DNA from: Corynebacterium gerontici
GTDB lineage: Bacteria; Actinomycetota; Actinomycetes; Mycobacteriales; Mycobacteriaceae
Direction: 5' to 3'
DNA: 64,000 bases
NCBI RefSeq assembly: GCF_003813985.1
Contig: NZ_CP033897.1
Location: 682,001-746,000, forward strand
This document shows positions 26,184 through 34,018 of this stretch, piece by piece; the first letter of the stretch is position 1; each line of letters opens with the position of its first letter. The position numbers and the translations under genes were made by a program. The notes under the pieces were generated by a model. It did no database searches, was not told the origin of the DNA, and worked only from the letters and a program-made list of their open reading frames with translations.

Positions 26184-27002
26184 ATGCCAGAGGGTGATTC
26201 CGTCTATCAACTATCCAGGCGCATGCAGTTCATGCAAGGCCGCGAGGTGCTTGGCACCAGCATCCGCGTGCCCAATTTCGCCCTGGCCAATTTTGATGGG
26301 CGCATCGTGGATCGCGTGTGGCCTTATGGCAAACACCTCTTTATGCAGTTCGGCCCGGAGATCTTGCACACGCACCTGAAAATGGAAGGCACCTGGGCGG
26401 TGCACCTCAAGGGTGATAAGTGGCGCAAGCCAGGCTTTAGTGCGCGCGTAGTGTTAGAGCTCGAAGGTGCCCCGCAGCCGCGCCCCATCGAGGTGGTAGG
26501 CCACGATTTAGGCATGGTGCGGGTGTATCCCACCAGCGAATACCACAACCAGATCGGCCACCTTGGCCCTGATGTGTTAGGCGATGCTTGGTTGGAAGGC
26601 GGCGAAGAAGAAGCGCGCCGGCGGATGCTCGCGCAACCTGATCGAGCCATCGGTTTGGCCTTGTTGGATCAGAAAATTCTCGCCGGTGTGGGCAATGAGT
26701 ACCGCGCGGAGATCTGTTTTATTTGCGGGGTGCATCCCGCCGAGCGAGTGCGATACGTGGACGTGGATCGGATCCTTCAGGTTACGCGCAATCTGATGTG
26801 GGACAACCGACTTTCACCCATTCGCGTATCCACCGGGGTGCGCCGCGCAGGCGAAACCTCCTATGTGTTTGGGCGCAATCACAAGCCCTGCAGGCGTTGC
26901 GGCAGCCTGATTGAAAAATCTTCGCTTGTCGACGACCCACGTGCCGAACTTGAGCGCATCATCTGGTGGTGCCCGCACTGCCAGCCCCTGCGCGGGAACT
27001 AG
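26184..27002 (+). CDS. nei: Fpg/Nei-family DNA glycosylase (endonuclease VIII type)
   Basis: 272 residues beginning MPEGDSV, in which the proline after the removed Met is the catalytic nucleophile and the following Glu the second catalytic residue; this fixes the start at 26184. Later features: HLKMEGTW, the helix-two-turn-helix QKILAGVGNEYRAE, and a C-terminal zinc finger CRRCGS...CPHC. It excises oxidised pyrimidines and nicks the DNA by beta/delta elimination. The adjacency lhr-nei also occurs in mycobacteria. Confidence 0.92.
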   Translation: MPEGDSVYQLSRRMQFMQGREVLGTSIRVPNFALANFDGRIVDRVWPYGKHLFMQFGPEILHTHLKMEGTWAVHLKGDKWRKPGFSARVVLELEGAPQPRPIEVVGHDLGMVRVYPTSEYHNQIGHLGPDVLGDAWLEGGEEEARRRMLAQPDRAIGLALLDQKILAGVGNEYRAEICFICGVHPAERVRYVDVDRILQVTRNLMWDNRLSPIRVSTGVRRAGETSYVFGRNHKPCRRCGSLIEKSSLVDDPRAELERIIWWCPHCQPLRGN

Positions 27003-27020
27003 GCCGCGCTAAGGCAGCAG

Positions 27021-28358
27021 CTAGCGCGGCAGCCCCTTGATCGCATCAAAGGCAGTCAGTGCCCTGGCGCGCGATTCGCGTAGATCCACCACAGGGGTGT
27101 GAGCCATCCAGTCGGGTGCCCAGCGGTTGACGTACTTGCCGTTGGCGTCGAACTTCTTTTGCTGCGTTTCTGGGTTAAAGATGCGGAAATAGGGTGAGGC
27201 GTCCGCGCCACAGCCGGCCACCCATTGCCAGTTAAAAGGGTTGCTGGCCTCGTCGGCATCCAGCAGGGTATCCCAGAACCATTGCTCGCCAAGGCGCCAG
27301 TCGATCATCATGTTCTTTACCAGTAAGGAAGCTGCGGCCATGCGCACGCGATTGTGCATGGTGCCGGTGCGCCAAAGTTCGCGCAGGCCTGCGTCGACAA
27401 GCCCAAACCCCGTCTTGCCCTGCTGCCACAGTGTCAAGCCCTCTGGGTCGTGCTCCCACACCATCGCATCGAAGCGGCGATCAAGGCCGCAGGTGGCAAG
27501 ATCGGGGTGGCGATAGAGCGTATGCCAGGCGAATTCGCGCCAACCCAGCTCGGAGAGGAATACCCGTGCGCCCTCGGAATCGTGCGCGGGGTGCTCGGCC
27601 ACGGCGTGCCAGACTTCGCGGGGGCTGATCTCACCAAAACGCAGGTGCGGGGAAAGCTTGGAGGTGTGGCCCAACGCAGGAACATCACGGCCATCGGCAT
27701 ATTCGTCGATGGTGTGGTCTAAGAAATCCTCCAAGGCTTCGAAGGCGCCCGCCGCGCCGGGTTGCCAGTGCTGGGCAAATTCATGCGGCCAGGTTGGCAG
27801 CGGCAGGATCTGATCCAATGAGGCTGTGGGAAATTCGCTCGGGGTGCCACCAAGGGGATCGGGGGCATCTTTGGGGTAGGCGGGGGCAGGTTGTTCGCGG
27901 CATGCCCGCCAGAAGGGGGTAAAGACCTTATAGGGATCGCCCTGCTTATTGGCGATATTCCATGGCTCAAAAAGCAGGTGGCCAGGAAAAGAACTCGCCT
28001 GGATGCCTTCGTGGTGGAGGTGCTGTTTGATATCGGCGTCGATGGCCCGCGAAGCACCGTAGCGGCGATTCCAGAACACCGCGGAGGCCTGGATTTCTTT
28101 CGCAATCGCGGGGATTGCCTCGCGTGCGGCACCTGTGCGGAAGATGAGTTGAATGCCGAGTGCTCTAAGCTCTGCGTGCAAGGCTTTGAGGCTGTGGTGG
28201 AGCCACCACTTGGACGCTCCGCCGAGGGGGCGTATCTCAGGGGAGTGCTCATCGAGCAGATAGACCGCCACCACTTCCTCGGCAGATTCGCAGGCAGCGA
28301 GCAGCGCCAGGTTGTCTTGGACTCGAAGATCATCTCTGAACCACAGCAATGCTCCCAT
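27021..28358 (-). CDS. phr: Deoxyribodipyrimidine photolyase
   Basis: 445-residue photolyase/cryptochrome family protein. N-terminal alpha/beta domain (ALLWFRDDLRVQDNLALLAA), linker, then the helical FAD domain with LSPHLRFGEISPREVWHA, FLSELGWREFAWHTLYRHP, GLRELWRTGTMHNRVRM and WQWVAGCGADASPYFRIFNP. It repairs cyclobutane pyrimidine dimers using blue light. The start codon ATG at 28356-28358 gives MGALLWFRDDLR and lies seven bases after TACACT, so the ten extra codons upstream are rejected. Convergent with nei. Confidence 0.93.
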   Translation of the reverse strand: MGALLWFRDDLRVQDNLALLAACESAEEVVAVYLLDEHSPEIRPLGGASKWWLHHSLKALHAELRALGIQLIFRTGAAREAIPAIAKEIQASAVFWNRRYGASRAIDADIKQHLHHEGIQASSFPGHLLFEPWNIANKQGDPYKVFTPFWRACREQPAPAYPKDAPDPLGGTPSEFPTASLDQILPLPTWPHEFAQHWQPGAAGAFEALEDFLDHTIDEYADGRDVPALGHTSKLSPHLRFGEISPREVWHAVAEHPAHDSEGARVFLSELGWREFAWHTLYRHPDLATCGLDRRFDAMVWEHDPEGLTLWQQGKTGFGLVDAGLRELWRTGTMHNRVRMAAASLLVKNMMIDWRLGEQWFWDTLLDADEASNPFNWQWVAGCGADASPYFRIFNPETQQKKFDANGKYVNRWAPDWMAHTPVVDLRESRARALTAFDAIKGLPR

Positions 28359-28365
28359 GGCAGAA

Positions 28366-28371
28366 AGTGTA
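28366..28371 (-). promoter_or_regulatory. -10 hexamer, leaderless phr
   Basis: TACACT, then 7 nt, then ATG, with the same hexamer and spacing as nei. Confidence 0.55.
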
Positions 28372-28436
28372 GGGCAGGTGCCCATCACACTTCGAGCGAC
28401 ACCTGGGATGCTGCTGGGCTATCGGCAAAAAACGGG

Positions 28437-28811
28437 CTACTGAGGCTCGGGGCTTACGGTGAGGGGGATGGCGCTGAGGCAGGCAATGATTGAACCACCA
28501 GCAACAGTTAAGAAACCGAAGATGTTGATGGTGGTGGGGGCATTGAAGATGTAGAAGGAAGTAACACCAAGGATCACTGACAGCATCGAGATGGTGTGGA
28601 TGATCGCCACAGGGCGGCTGCGCTGGCGGTGTCTACGCATTGCAGCGATGCTCAGAGCGGCAATGAGCAGCACCGCGACATAAAAGATGGCGGGAAACCA
28701 CTGCGAGGTTATGGAGGTAGATGGCTTGGAAATAAGCGCATATACAAACGTCCCGAGTAGCAGGGCAAGCAGCGCGATGGATGCGATCAGGGGAGTGAAT
28801 TTGGAGTTCAT
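28437..28811 (-). CDS. Small four-helix membrane protein, unknown function
   Basis: 124 residues with four predicted membrane helices (about residues 7-27, 37-57, 70-88 and 95-115) and a short cluster RRHRQRSR between helices 2 and 3. No family recognised. The ATG at 28811 is eight bases after AGAAGG; an in-frame GTG nine bases upstream is less likely. It ends 78 bases upstream of the phr start and may be cotranscribed with it only weakly, since phr has its own -10. Confidence 0.65.
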   Translation of the reverse strand: MNSKFTPLIASIALLALLLGTFVYALISKPSTSITSQWFPAIFYVAVLLIAALSIAAMRRHRQRSRPVAIIHTISMLSVILGVTSFYIFNAPTTINIFGFLTVAGGSIIACLSAIPLTVSPEPQ

Positions 28812-28963
28812 GGCATGCACCTTCTTCGCTTGCGGTTGCTCCTCACGTTATCGCTGGCTTCAACGCCGCAGCAATGCCTAGACCCTGAAGGAGGGTAGTA
28901 AACGTGCAGTAGCTTCTGCGATGCTGCAAAACTCCCGGATGTGGGCGGTGGTCTGGATCAAGC

Positions 28964-28988
28964 AAAAAAGAAACGCCGCCGAGGCGTC
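28964..28988 (-). terminator. Terminator of the DUF4112 gene
   Basis: On the minus strand ACGCC/GGCGT stem (28983-28987 with 28973-28977) followed by TTCTTTTTT. Confidence 0.75.
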
Positions 28989-29056
28989 TTGTAACCTCGG
29001 CAGCGAGACGAGTGCAACGTGGCACCAGCATCAGGGGCAGGTGATGAGTATTCGCC

Positions 29057-29533
29057 TTAGCCCCAAAGCCCCAGCGCCTTGCCGATGAAGTAGATGGCCA
29101 CACCAGATCCCACCAGGATGAGGATGAGCAAGAGCACGAAGACGAGGATCGCGCCGATGATGTAGGCCTTGGCCTCCTTGCGCTTTGCCTCTGGGCTGGC
29201 GATGGCCTCTTCCAGCAGGCGCAGGTTGCGCTTATTGGCCTTAAAACCGAAGTCAAAGGCCTGGCCGATGAAAGGGATCGCGCCGATGATCATATCCACC
29301 ATGATCATCAACCCCATGCGCAGCAGCACAATGATTGGCACGCGATAGCGGATCGCGTCGGCCACAATGCCCATCGCCACCAACGCACCGGCGACCGCGC
29401 CGACACCTGGCACCAGGCCCATCACCGGATCGAGCCCGAAGCGCCGCTGCGTACCGGGCACCTTAATGGAATCGTCCATCACATGGGCGATCTTGCTGCT
29501 AATGGTGTTTGGCTTTTGAGCTGGTTGGGACAC
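29057..29533 (-). CDS. DUF4112 domain membrane protein
   Basis: 158 residues. The DUF4112 core is recognisable: hydrophilic N-terminus, then FGLDPVMGLVPGVGAVAGALVAMGIVADAIRYRVP, VDMIIGAIPFIGQAFDFGFKANKRNLRLLEE, and a final membrane segment (about residues 128-152). Function of the family is unknown. Start is GTG with AAAGG nine bases upstream. Its own terminator lies downstream. Confidence 0.8.
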   Translation of the reverse strand: MSQPAQKPNTISSKIAHVMDDSIKVPGTQRRFGLDPVMGLVPGVGAVAGALVAMGIVADAIRYRVPIIVLLRMGLMIMVDMIIGAIPFIGQAFDFGFKANKRNLRLLEEAIASPEAKRKEAKAYIIGAILVFVLLLILILVGSGVAIYFIGKALGLWG

Positions 29534-29974
29534 GGATCGAGGCCTTTCACGGGGTAAGAAAAATTTTTACTCAGGGGAGGATACCCGAGTTCGGAGATTT
29601 TCAGACATTTTGTGCCCACGCTTTTCGACGCCACGCTATGGTATCAACCAACGCCACTAGTCCATGCCGTCCAAGAGGAGTTCCAAGGGATGCTGCCAAC
29701 AAAAACTATTCATCAGTCTCTTTCCTAAGGCCGCGTTTGTTGGAAGTGCAGCCATCAATGGGCTTGTCCGCCTTTTCTCATCTTCTCGAATCCGGATTAC
29801 GGCAGTGACCACGTAGCAATTAATAGCGGAACCGATTCTGTCAGCTCATCGACCCTCAACGCGTCGGCTGAGCGCCCCTGTGGCGTGCACCTCAAGGCTG
29901 TTGAAACGAAGATTCTGACGCATCTGCCCAAGCTCTGTGCGGAGATGGCTGGCGATTCAGGGATAATCCACCCT
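29534..29974. other. Intergenic region with one CGTCGAAAAGC copy
   Basis: 441 bases between divergent genes. It carries the exact 11-mer at 29620-29630 (minus orientation) and a GATAAT-like -10 (29962-29967) seven bases before the next start. Short open frames here show no coding character. Confidence 0.45.
29620..29630 (-). repeat. CGTCGAAAAGC copy 10 (intergenic)
   Basis: Upstream of the DUF4112 gene, about 0.8 kb before the defence module. Confidence 0.95.
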
Positions 29975-30260
29975 ATGAACAAGTGGATGCCCACCGCATT
30001 ACTGTTGCTCCTCGCGCAATTGGTCGCAGTCTTTGCGCTCGACGGCAGCGCTTCCTACACAATGTGTGTTGGCGCAGTGCTGATGCTTACAGCACTGACC
30101 TTTGCATGGGCGCCTCAGCAAGCCCGGCGTGTGCTACTGGTCGGCAATGATTCTGTTCGCGGGCTTCGTCGCCGCCTGATTGGATGCCACGCTTGCGAAG
30201 GTGTTCGTCTCGGTGGCGCTGTTTGTAATCACCGCCTGGTCAACCGCAGGCGACCGCTAG
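29975..30260 (+). pseudogene. Frameshifted small multi-helix membrane protein
   Basis: A hydrophobic protein begins at ATG 29975 (MNKWMPTALLLLLAQLVAVF, then a second helix SYTMCVGAVLMLTALTFAWAPQQARRVLL) and continues in its frame into a polar arginine-rich tail unlike a membrane protein. From about 30138 another frame carries what looks like the rest: WSAMILFAGFVAA, an in-frame TGA at 30177, then LDATLAKVFVSVALFVITAW and a stop at 30258-30260. I read this as a four-helix protein broken by one frameshift and one nonsense change, adjacent to the defence module. A genuine shorter protein ending at 30280 is the alternative. Confidence 0.45.
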
Positions 30261-30422
30261 GCATCCTTGACGATGTGTAACAAGCGGCATTAAAAGCAAA
30301 AGGCTACGAGGGATCCCTCATTCCTAGTATCGACGATTGAGGGTCAAATTGACTTTTGCGGTCATTCTTTAAAATTTCGACAATATTTTGGCACAAATAG
30401 TGCGATTTCAAATTCCAGAGTT

Positions 30423-30428
30423 TAATAT
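30423..30428 (+). promoter_or_regulatory. -10 hexamer, leaderless AAA-ATPase/RloB operon
   Basis: TAATAT, then 6 nt, then the GTG start at 30435, within a markedly AT-rich stretch. Confidence 0.5.
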
Positions 30429-30434
30429 TGAGTT

Positions 30435-31853
30435 GTGTTACTTGCGATTCGGGTTTCTAACTACAAGAGTTTTGCTGGCGAGGCTATTCTCGACCTGCAA
30501 AAATCCTCCTTCCATAGAACCCGCCCTCCGGAGGGGCGGGAATGGGACGATGTAGTGCATCCATTAGCCGGAGTGTTTGGCCCGAATGCTTCTGGAAAAT
30601 CGAACCTTATCGAACCCCTGAGTGTCGCAAAGTGGATCGTTATGGATTCGGTGAGGGATCCGGACTCGACCAAGACGCTTAGGCAGCCGCATGCCTGCCA
30701 CACTGAGAAAGCGTCGAGTTTCGCATTCGACTACTTAGGTGCTGATCCGGTCAATCCGGAAAGATCCATCAGGTACCGCTGGTCTTTAGAGCTAGATGAT
30801 TCAGGCATTGTGGCGGAAATTCTCGAGGCGGCCACCACGTCTCGTTGGCGAGTAGTATTCGAGCGAAGCCGTGAACAAATCAAGTTTGGCGGTTCTTCAG
30901 AAATTCCGAAGGCGTCTCAAAAAAGTATTGAGGCACTGCTACTGCCCTGGGCGAGTGTGCTTTCCGCCTGGGGAAGTGTGAGAGATCAAGGTTCTTTATC
31001 GAGCGCCCGTGACTTTTGGTTCGATCTTCAGCCAATTCGGGTTGGGCAGTCGTCCGGACCAGACCAGTTAGGAGCCTTTCGCCCTGGATGGCCTGTACGG
31101 ACGGAAACTGTAGCTAGTTGGTTCCAGGATCCTGCTCGGCTCGCTATCGGAATGAAACTGCTTCGTGTTGCTGATGTTGGTATCACGGGTGTGCGAGTGG
31201 AGGAACATCAAGCACCTGTTGAGTTAGTCGAAAAGATTGAACGCGTGAATCGTGTTGCCGCAGCGATCCTTGCAGGCGAAGAGCCGACTCCTGACCTCTT
31301 AGCGGAGACCGAGATGACGGACGCGGACAGGAAGAAGCTCAGGTCGCTTTCATTACGATTCACACACGGGGAGCATCACGGCGAAAAATTCGAGCTGGAT
31401 CGTTCGGCGGAATCTACAGGTACACTTTGGTGGCTCGAGCTTACTATCCCTTTACTAGAAGCCCTTGCAACTGGCTCGACGGTCGTTGTAGATGAATTCG
31501 CATATGGTCTTCACCCGGTACTGAGTGATCACTTAGTCAGCATGTTTGCGGATCCGAACCTTAATAGGTACGGCGCGCAGTTACTGTTCACATCACATGA
31601 TTTCATAGTCCTTGATTCACAATCTGAGACAGCTATGGATAATGATTACGTGTGGCTTGTTGAAAAGCACCGTGGCGAGTCTGAGCTGATTCATCTTTCA
31701 GACTTTCCGGTCAAGGAAAACCACAATCGACGCAAGCGTTATCTCACAGGTAAGTACGGTGCACTGCCGCAACCTGGTTATCTTGCCCCCTCGGATATTT
31801 TCAAGCTGCGCTCTCTACTCACATCATCCAAGATGGGAAGCGTTAAGCAATAA
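30435..31853 (+). CDS. AAA-family ATPase of an AbiL/RloAB-type defence module
   Basis: 472 residues. Walker A FGPNASGKSN (residues 48-57) follows the opening LAIRVSNYKSFAGEAILDL typical of OLD/AbiLi/RloA ATPases; Walker B and the ABC-like D/H regions appear at the C-terminus (GSTVVVDEFAYGLHPVLSDHLV, QLLFTSHD). Long intervening helical region as in AAA_15/AAA_21 proteins. It is paired with an RloB gene 15 bases downstream, the composition of lactococcal AbiL and of RloAB elements found in restriction loci; such pairs act in abortive infection. Start is GTG without a Shine-Dalgarno. Codon usage and base composition are less GC-rich than neighbours, suggesting horizontal acquisition. Confidence 0.8.
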   Translation: MLLAIRVSNYKSFAGEAILDLQKSSFHRTRPPEGREWDDVVHPLAGVFGPNASGKSNLIEPLSVAKWIVMDSVRDPDSTKTLRQPHACHTEKASSFAFDYLGADPVNPERSIRYRWSLELDDSGIVAEILEAATTSRWRVVFERSREQIKFGGSSEIPKASQKSIEALLLPWASVLSAWGSVRDQGSLSSARDFWFDLQPIRVGQSSGPDQLGAFRPGWPVRTETVASWFQDPARLAIGMKLLRVADVGITGVRVEEHQAPVELVEKIERVNRVAAAILAGEEPTPDLLAETEMTDADRKKLRSLSLRFTHGEHHGEKFELDRSAESTGTLWWLELTIPLLEALATGSTVVVDEFAYGLHPVLSDHLVSMFADPNLNRYGAQLLFTSHDFIVLDSQSETAMDNDYVWLVEKHRGESELIHLSDFPVKENHNRRKRYLTGKYGALPQPGYLAPSDIFKLRSLLTSSKMGSVKQ

Positions 31854-31868
31854 TGTGCGAGGTGTGTA

Positions 31869-32540
31869 ATGGGTAAGCTTCGGCGAAGTCGCAGGGTGCG
31901 AGAGGAACGATTCACCGTTCTACTCTTGTGTCAAGGGGTGAGAACTGAACACGATTATTTCCGGAGGCTTGTTAGCGATAAACGTATTCCGGGGGTTCGT
32001 GTTCAATCGGACCCCCTAGATCCAGCGAGACTCGTACACAAGGCAATTCAGCTAAACCGTGACGAAACTTATGACGCGGTGTTTGTGATTGTCGACAAAG
32101 ATGAATTTCTGCCGGAGAACCTGAGGGAAGCTAGACGGAAATGTGAAGCTGCCTCTAAACCTGCATCCAAAAAGGGGGTCGGGGGTGTTCAGTACCGTTT
32201 GGTGGTGACTATTCCGTGCTTTGAAGCTTGGCTGACTGCGCATGTTGAGGAAGTGCGCTCTCCATACACCGTGCAGCAGGTGCAGCGAAAAGCAGCCGAA
32301 CTCCGCCTGGTCGATGCTCGCAAGAAGAAATACCTCGCGGAAGATTTTCCATTACACAACTGGCAAATTGCGCGTAGAAATCTTCCAGAAGTTAGCTACG
32401 GACAATTCGATTTGAGCGCGGGAACAAGTGTCGGACACCTGGTGTGGTATCTGCAGGAAGTTGTCCATTCAAACCTCGACAATCGAGCCAAAGTGGAGAA
32501 GATCGACGAAAACGGTTCTGGAGCGCCTCGCCCGAAGTGA
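31869..32540 (+). CDS. RloB-like protein (AbiLii family, TOPRIM-like)
   Basis: 223 residues of the RloB family. Signatures: VLLLCQGVRTEHDYFRRLV (the CEGxxTExxYF motif, here with Gln22 in place of the first Glu and Glu27 retained), DAVFVIVDKDEF (DxD at residues 76 and 78, metal site of the TOPRIM-like fold), and TIPCFEAWLTAH (the PCFExWL motif). It is the likely effector nuclease-like partner of the upstream ATPase. The Arg/Lys-rich N-terminus is usual. The Glu-to-Gln change might reduce activity or be tolerated. Confidence 0.8.
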   Translation: MGKLRRSRRVREERFTVLLLCQGVRTEHDYFRRLVSDKRIPGVRVQSDPLDPARLVHKAIQLNRDETYDAVFVIVDKDEFLPENLREARRKCEAASKPASKKGVGGVQYRLVVTIPCFEAWLTAHVEEVRSPYTVQQVQRKAAELRLVDARKKKYLAEDFPLHNWQIARRNLPEVSYGQFDLSAGTSVGHLVWYLQEVVHSNLDNRAKVEKIDENGSGAPRPK

Positions 32541-32712
32541 GCGGTGGGGTGAGGGGTCCCGTTTTCCGGGCCAGAGCCACCTAGTGATGAATCAAAAAGC
32601 TAAGCGACAGCTGTGGTCACGAATCCTGAGGCGGGCCAGCTAACAATCAATTATTCCGGCGTTCCTATCGAGCTGCCAGAGCATTGCTCAATTCTTGGGG
32701 CACGATCACAGC

Positions 32713-33085
32713 ATGATCGCATTTGATACCAAGGTGCTTGACGCAAAGTCGGCGCGAACCGGACTCTCCGCCGGGTTTGTGCTCATTGCCTTGGTGCTGT
32801 GCGCGTGGATGTACTGGTTGGCGGGGAACGCTCACGCCGCTGGGGCAGGTGGGTTGGCTGGGCCTGGATTCGGTGGAGGTGATCCTGCTCGTCCTCGCCG
32901 CAATTGCGCTGCTGACGTCTTTGCGCTTGGCCAGAGTGGTGCTGTCTGCACTTGGCGGTGTTGTGTTACTCGACGCGATGAGTGAGGGCCTGGATCAAGC
33001 GCTCGGGCTCTGGTTCGTGGAATTGCCGTTTGCCGCATTTTGCCTGTGGTATGCCCAACGCCTTCATGCCCAACTGAATACCTAG
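32713..33085 (+). pseudogene. Frameshifted small membrane protein
   Basis: The first frame, from ATG 32713, encodes a plausible start and one helix (MIAFDTKVLDAKSARTGL, then FVLIALVLCAWMYWLA) and then turns into a Gly/Pro/Arg-rich tail. The frame that ends at 33085 carries further helices: GWLGLDSVEVILLVLAAIALL, VVLSALGGVVLLDAMSEG and LWFVELPFAAFCLWYAQ. Switching frames near 32845-32865 gives a continuous four-helix protein of about 123 residues. I infer a single indel, real or a sequencing error. It lies just downstream of the defence module. Confidence 0.5.
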
Positions 33086-33165
33086 GGGTGGGGTAGCCCC
33101 CGTCAGGTGCGAACTACCCTACGAGCTTTTACTATGAAAAGAAAAAGCCCCGAGAGGAGCCTTCA

Positions 33166-33948
33166 ATGGGTATCTCAGAACTTTGGCAGCTGGTGGATCG
33201 TCCGCGACCTTCGGCTCGCAGCGTGAAGTGGCTCTACCTGCTGTGTGCCCTCATCATTGGTGGGGCAATGGCGTATGTGGGGATGCGATGGGAAGACATT
33301 CCCTCGCGGGTGCCCACCCACTGGGGCGTAGACGGGCCAGATGATTTTGCGCCGAAATCGATCAGCGCTGTTTTTATGGGCAGCTTCGTCTTTATCGGCA
33401 CCATTGTGCTCATGGTGGTGGTGACCGGGTTTGCCACCTACGCAATGAAGCAAAATGAATCCGAAGCACACCCCGTCGACCGTCGCCTGCAAAGTGCACT
33501 CAACCGGGTGCTGACAGCCAAAATGATTGCCTATATCAGCCTTGCACTAGCGCTTATAACCGCGGTGATTCAAGTGTGTTCGGCGCTGCCCCAGTACCAG
33601 CACGTGATGGATGGGATGGGACTGTTCATTGGCGTCATGATTCTCGTGCTGGTGGTGCTGGTGCTGTTGCTGTGGTGGGCCAGTGCGCAAACGCGAGGTC
33701 TGCAACAGGCAATCGAGAAGGCCCAGCAAGCCGGGAGGATGCCACAGGGTGCTGAGGTAGAAGGCGTGAATGACCACTACAAGTTCGGGCTTTTCTACTA
33801 CAACCCCGAGGATCCGCGCATAACAGTTGAGCGTCGCTTTGGCATCGGCATCGACTTCAACTATGCGCACTGGCAGGGCAAGCTATTTGCCGCCATCATC
33901 ATTGGCACCGTGGTGGCGTGCGTTGCGTTGCCCTTCTTGCTGAGTTAG
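33166..33948 (+). CDS. DUF1648/DUF5808-type membrane protein (SdpI-like)
   Basis: 260 residues with about five membrane segments. The N-terminal DUF1648 hallmark is visible: after the first helix, YVGMRWEDIPSRVPTHWGVDGPDDFAPKS, a conserved extracytoplasmic loop. A central cytoplasmic part (QTRGLQQAIEKAQQAGRMPQG) is followed by NDHYKFGLFYYNPEDPRITVERRFGIGIDFNYAH, the DUF5808 signature, and a last helix. SdpI-like proteins confer immunity to toxic peptides in Bacillus; the role here is unknown. AGAGGAG precedes the ATG. Confidence 0.78.
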   Translation: MGISELWQLVDRPRPSARSVKWLYLLCALIIGGAMAYVGMRWEDIPSRVPTHWGVDGPDDFAPKSISAVFMGSFVFIGTIVLMVVVTGFATYAMKQNESEAHPVDRRLQSALNRVLTAKMIAYISLALALITAVIQVCSALPQYQHVMDGMGLFIGVMILVLVVLVLLLWWASAQTRGLQQAIEKAQQAGRMPQGAEVEGVNDHYKFGLFYYNPEDPRITVERRFGIGIDFNYAHWQGKLFAAIIIGTVVACVALPFLLS

Positions 33949-33959
33949 CAAACACCAAC

Positions 33960-33997
33960 ACCCCTCCCGCGTCTGGCATTCGAGGCGGGGAGGGGTG
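33960..33997. terminator. Hairpin between the convergent DUF1648 gene and pgi
   Basis: CCCCTCCCGC (33961-33970) pairs with GCGGGGAGGGG with one bulged G. There is no good T-run, so a factor-independent terminator is probable rather than certain. Confidence 0.5.
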
Positions 33998-34018
33998 GCG
34001 CGTAAAAGCTAAGGGGCC

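Noticed and set aside
30308..30319. GAGGGATCCCTC palindrome as an attachment site of the defence module
   Set aside because: No matching direct repeat was found on the other side near 32.6 kb, so it is left as an unassigned palindrome.
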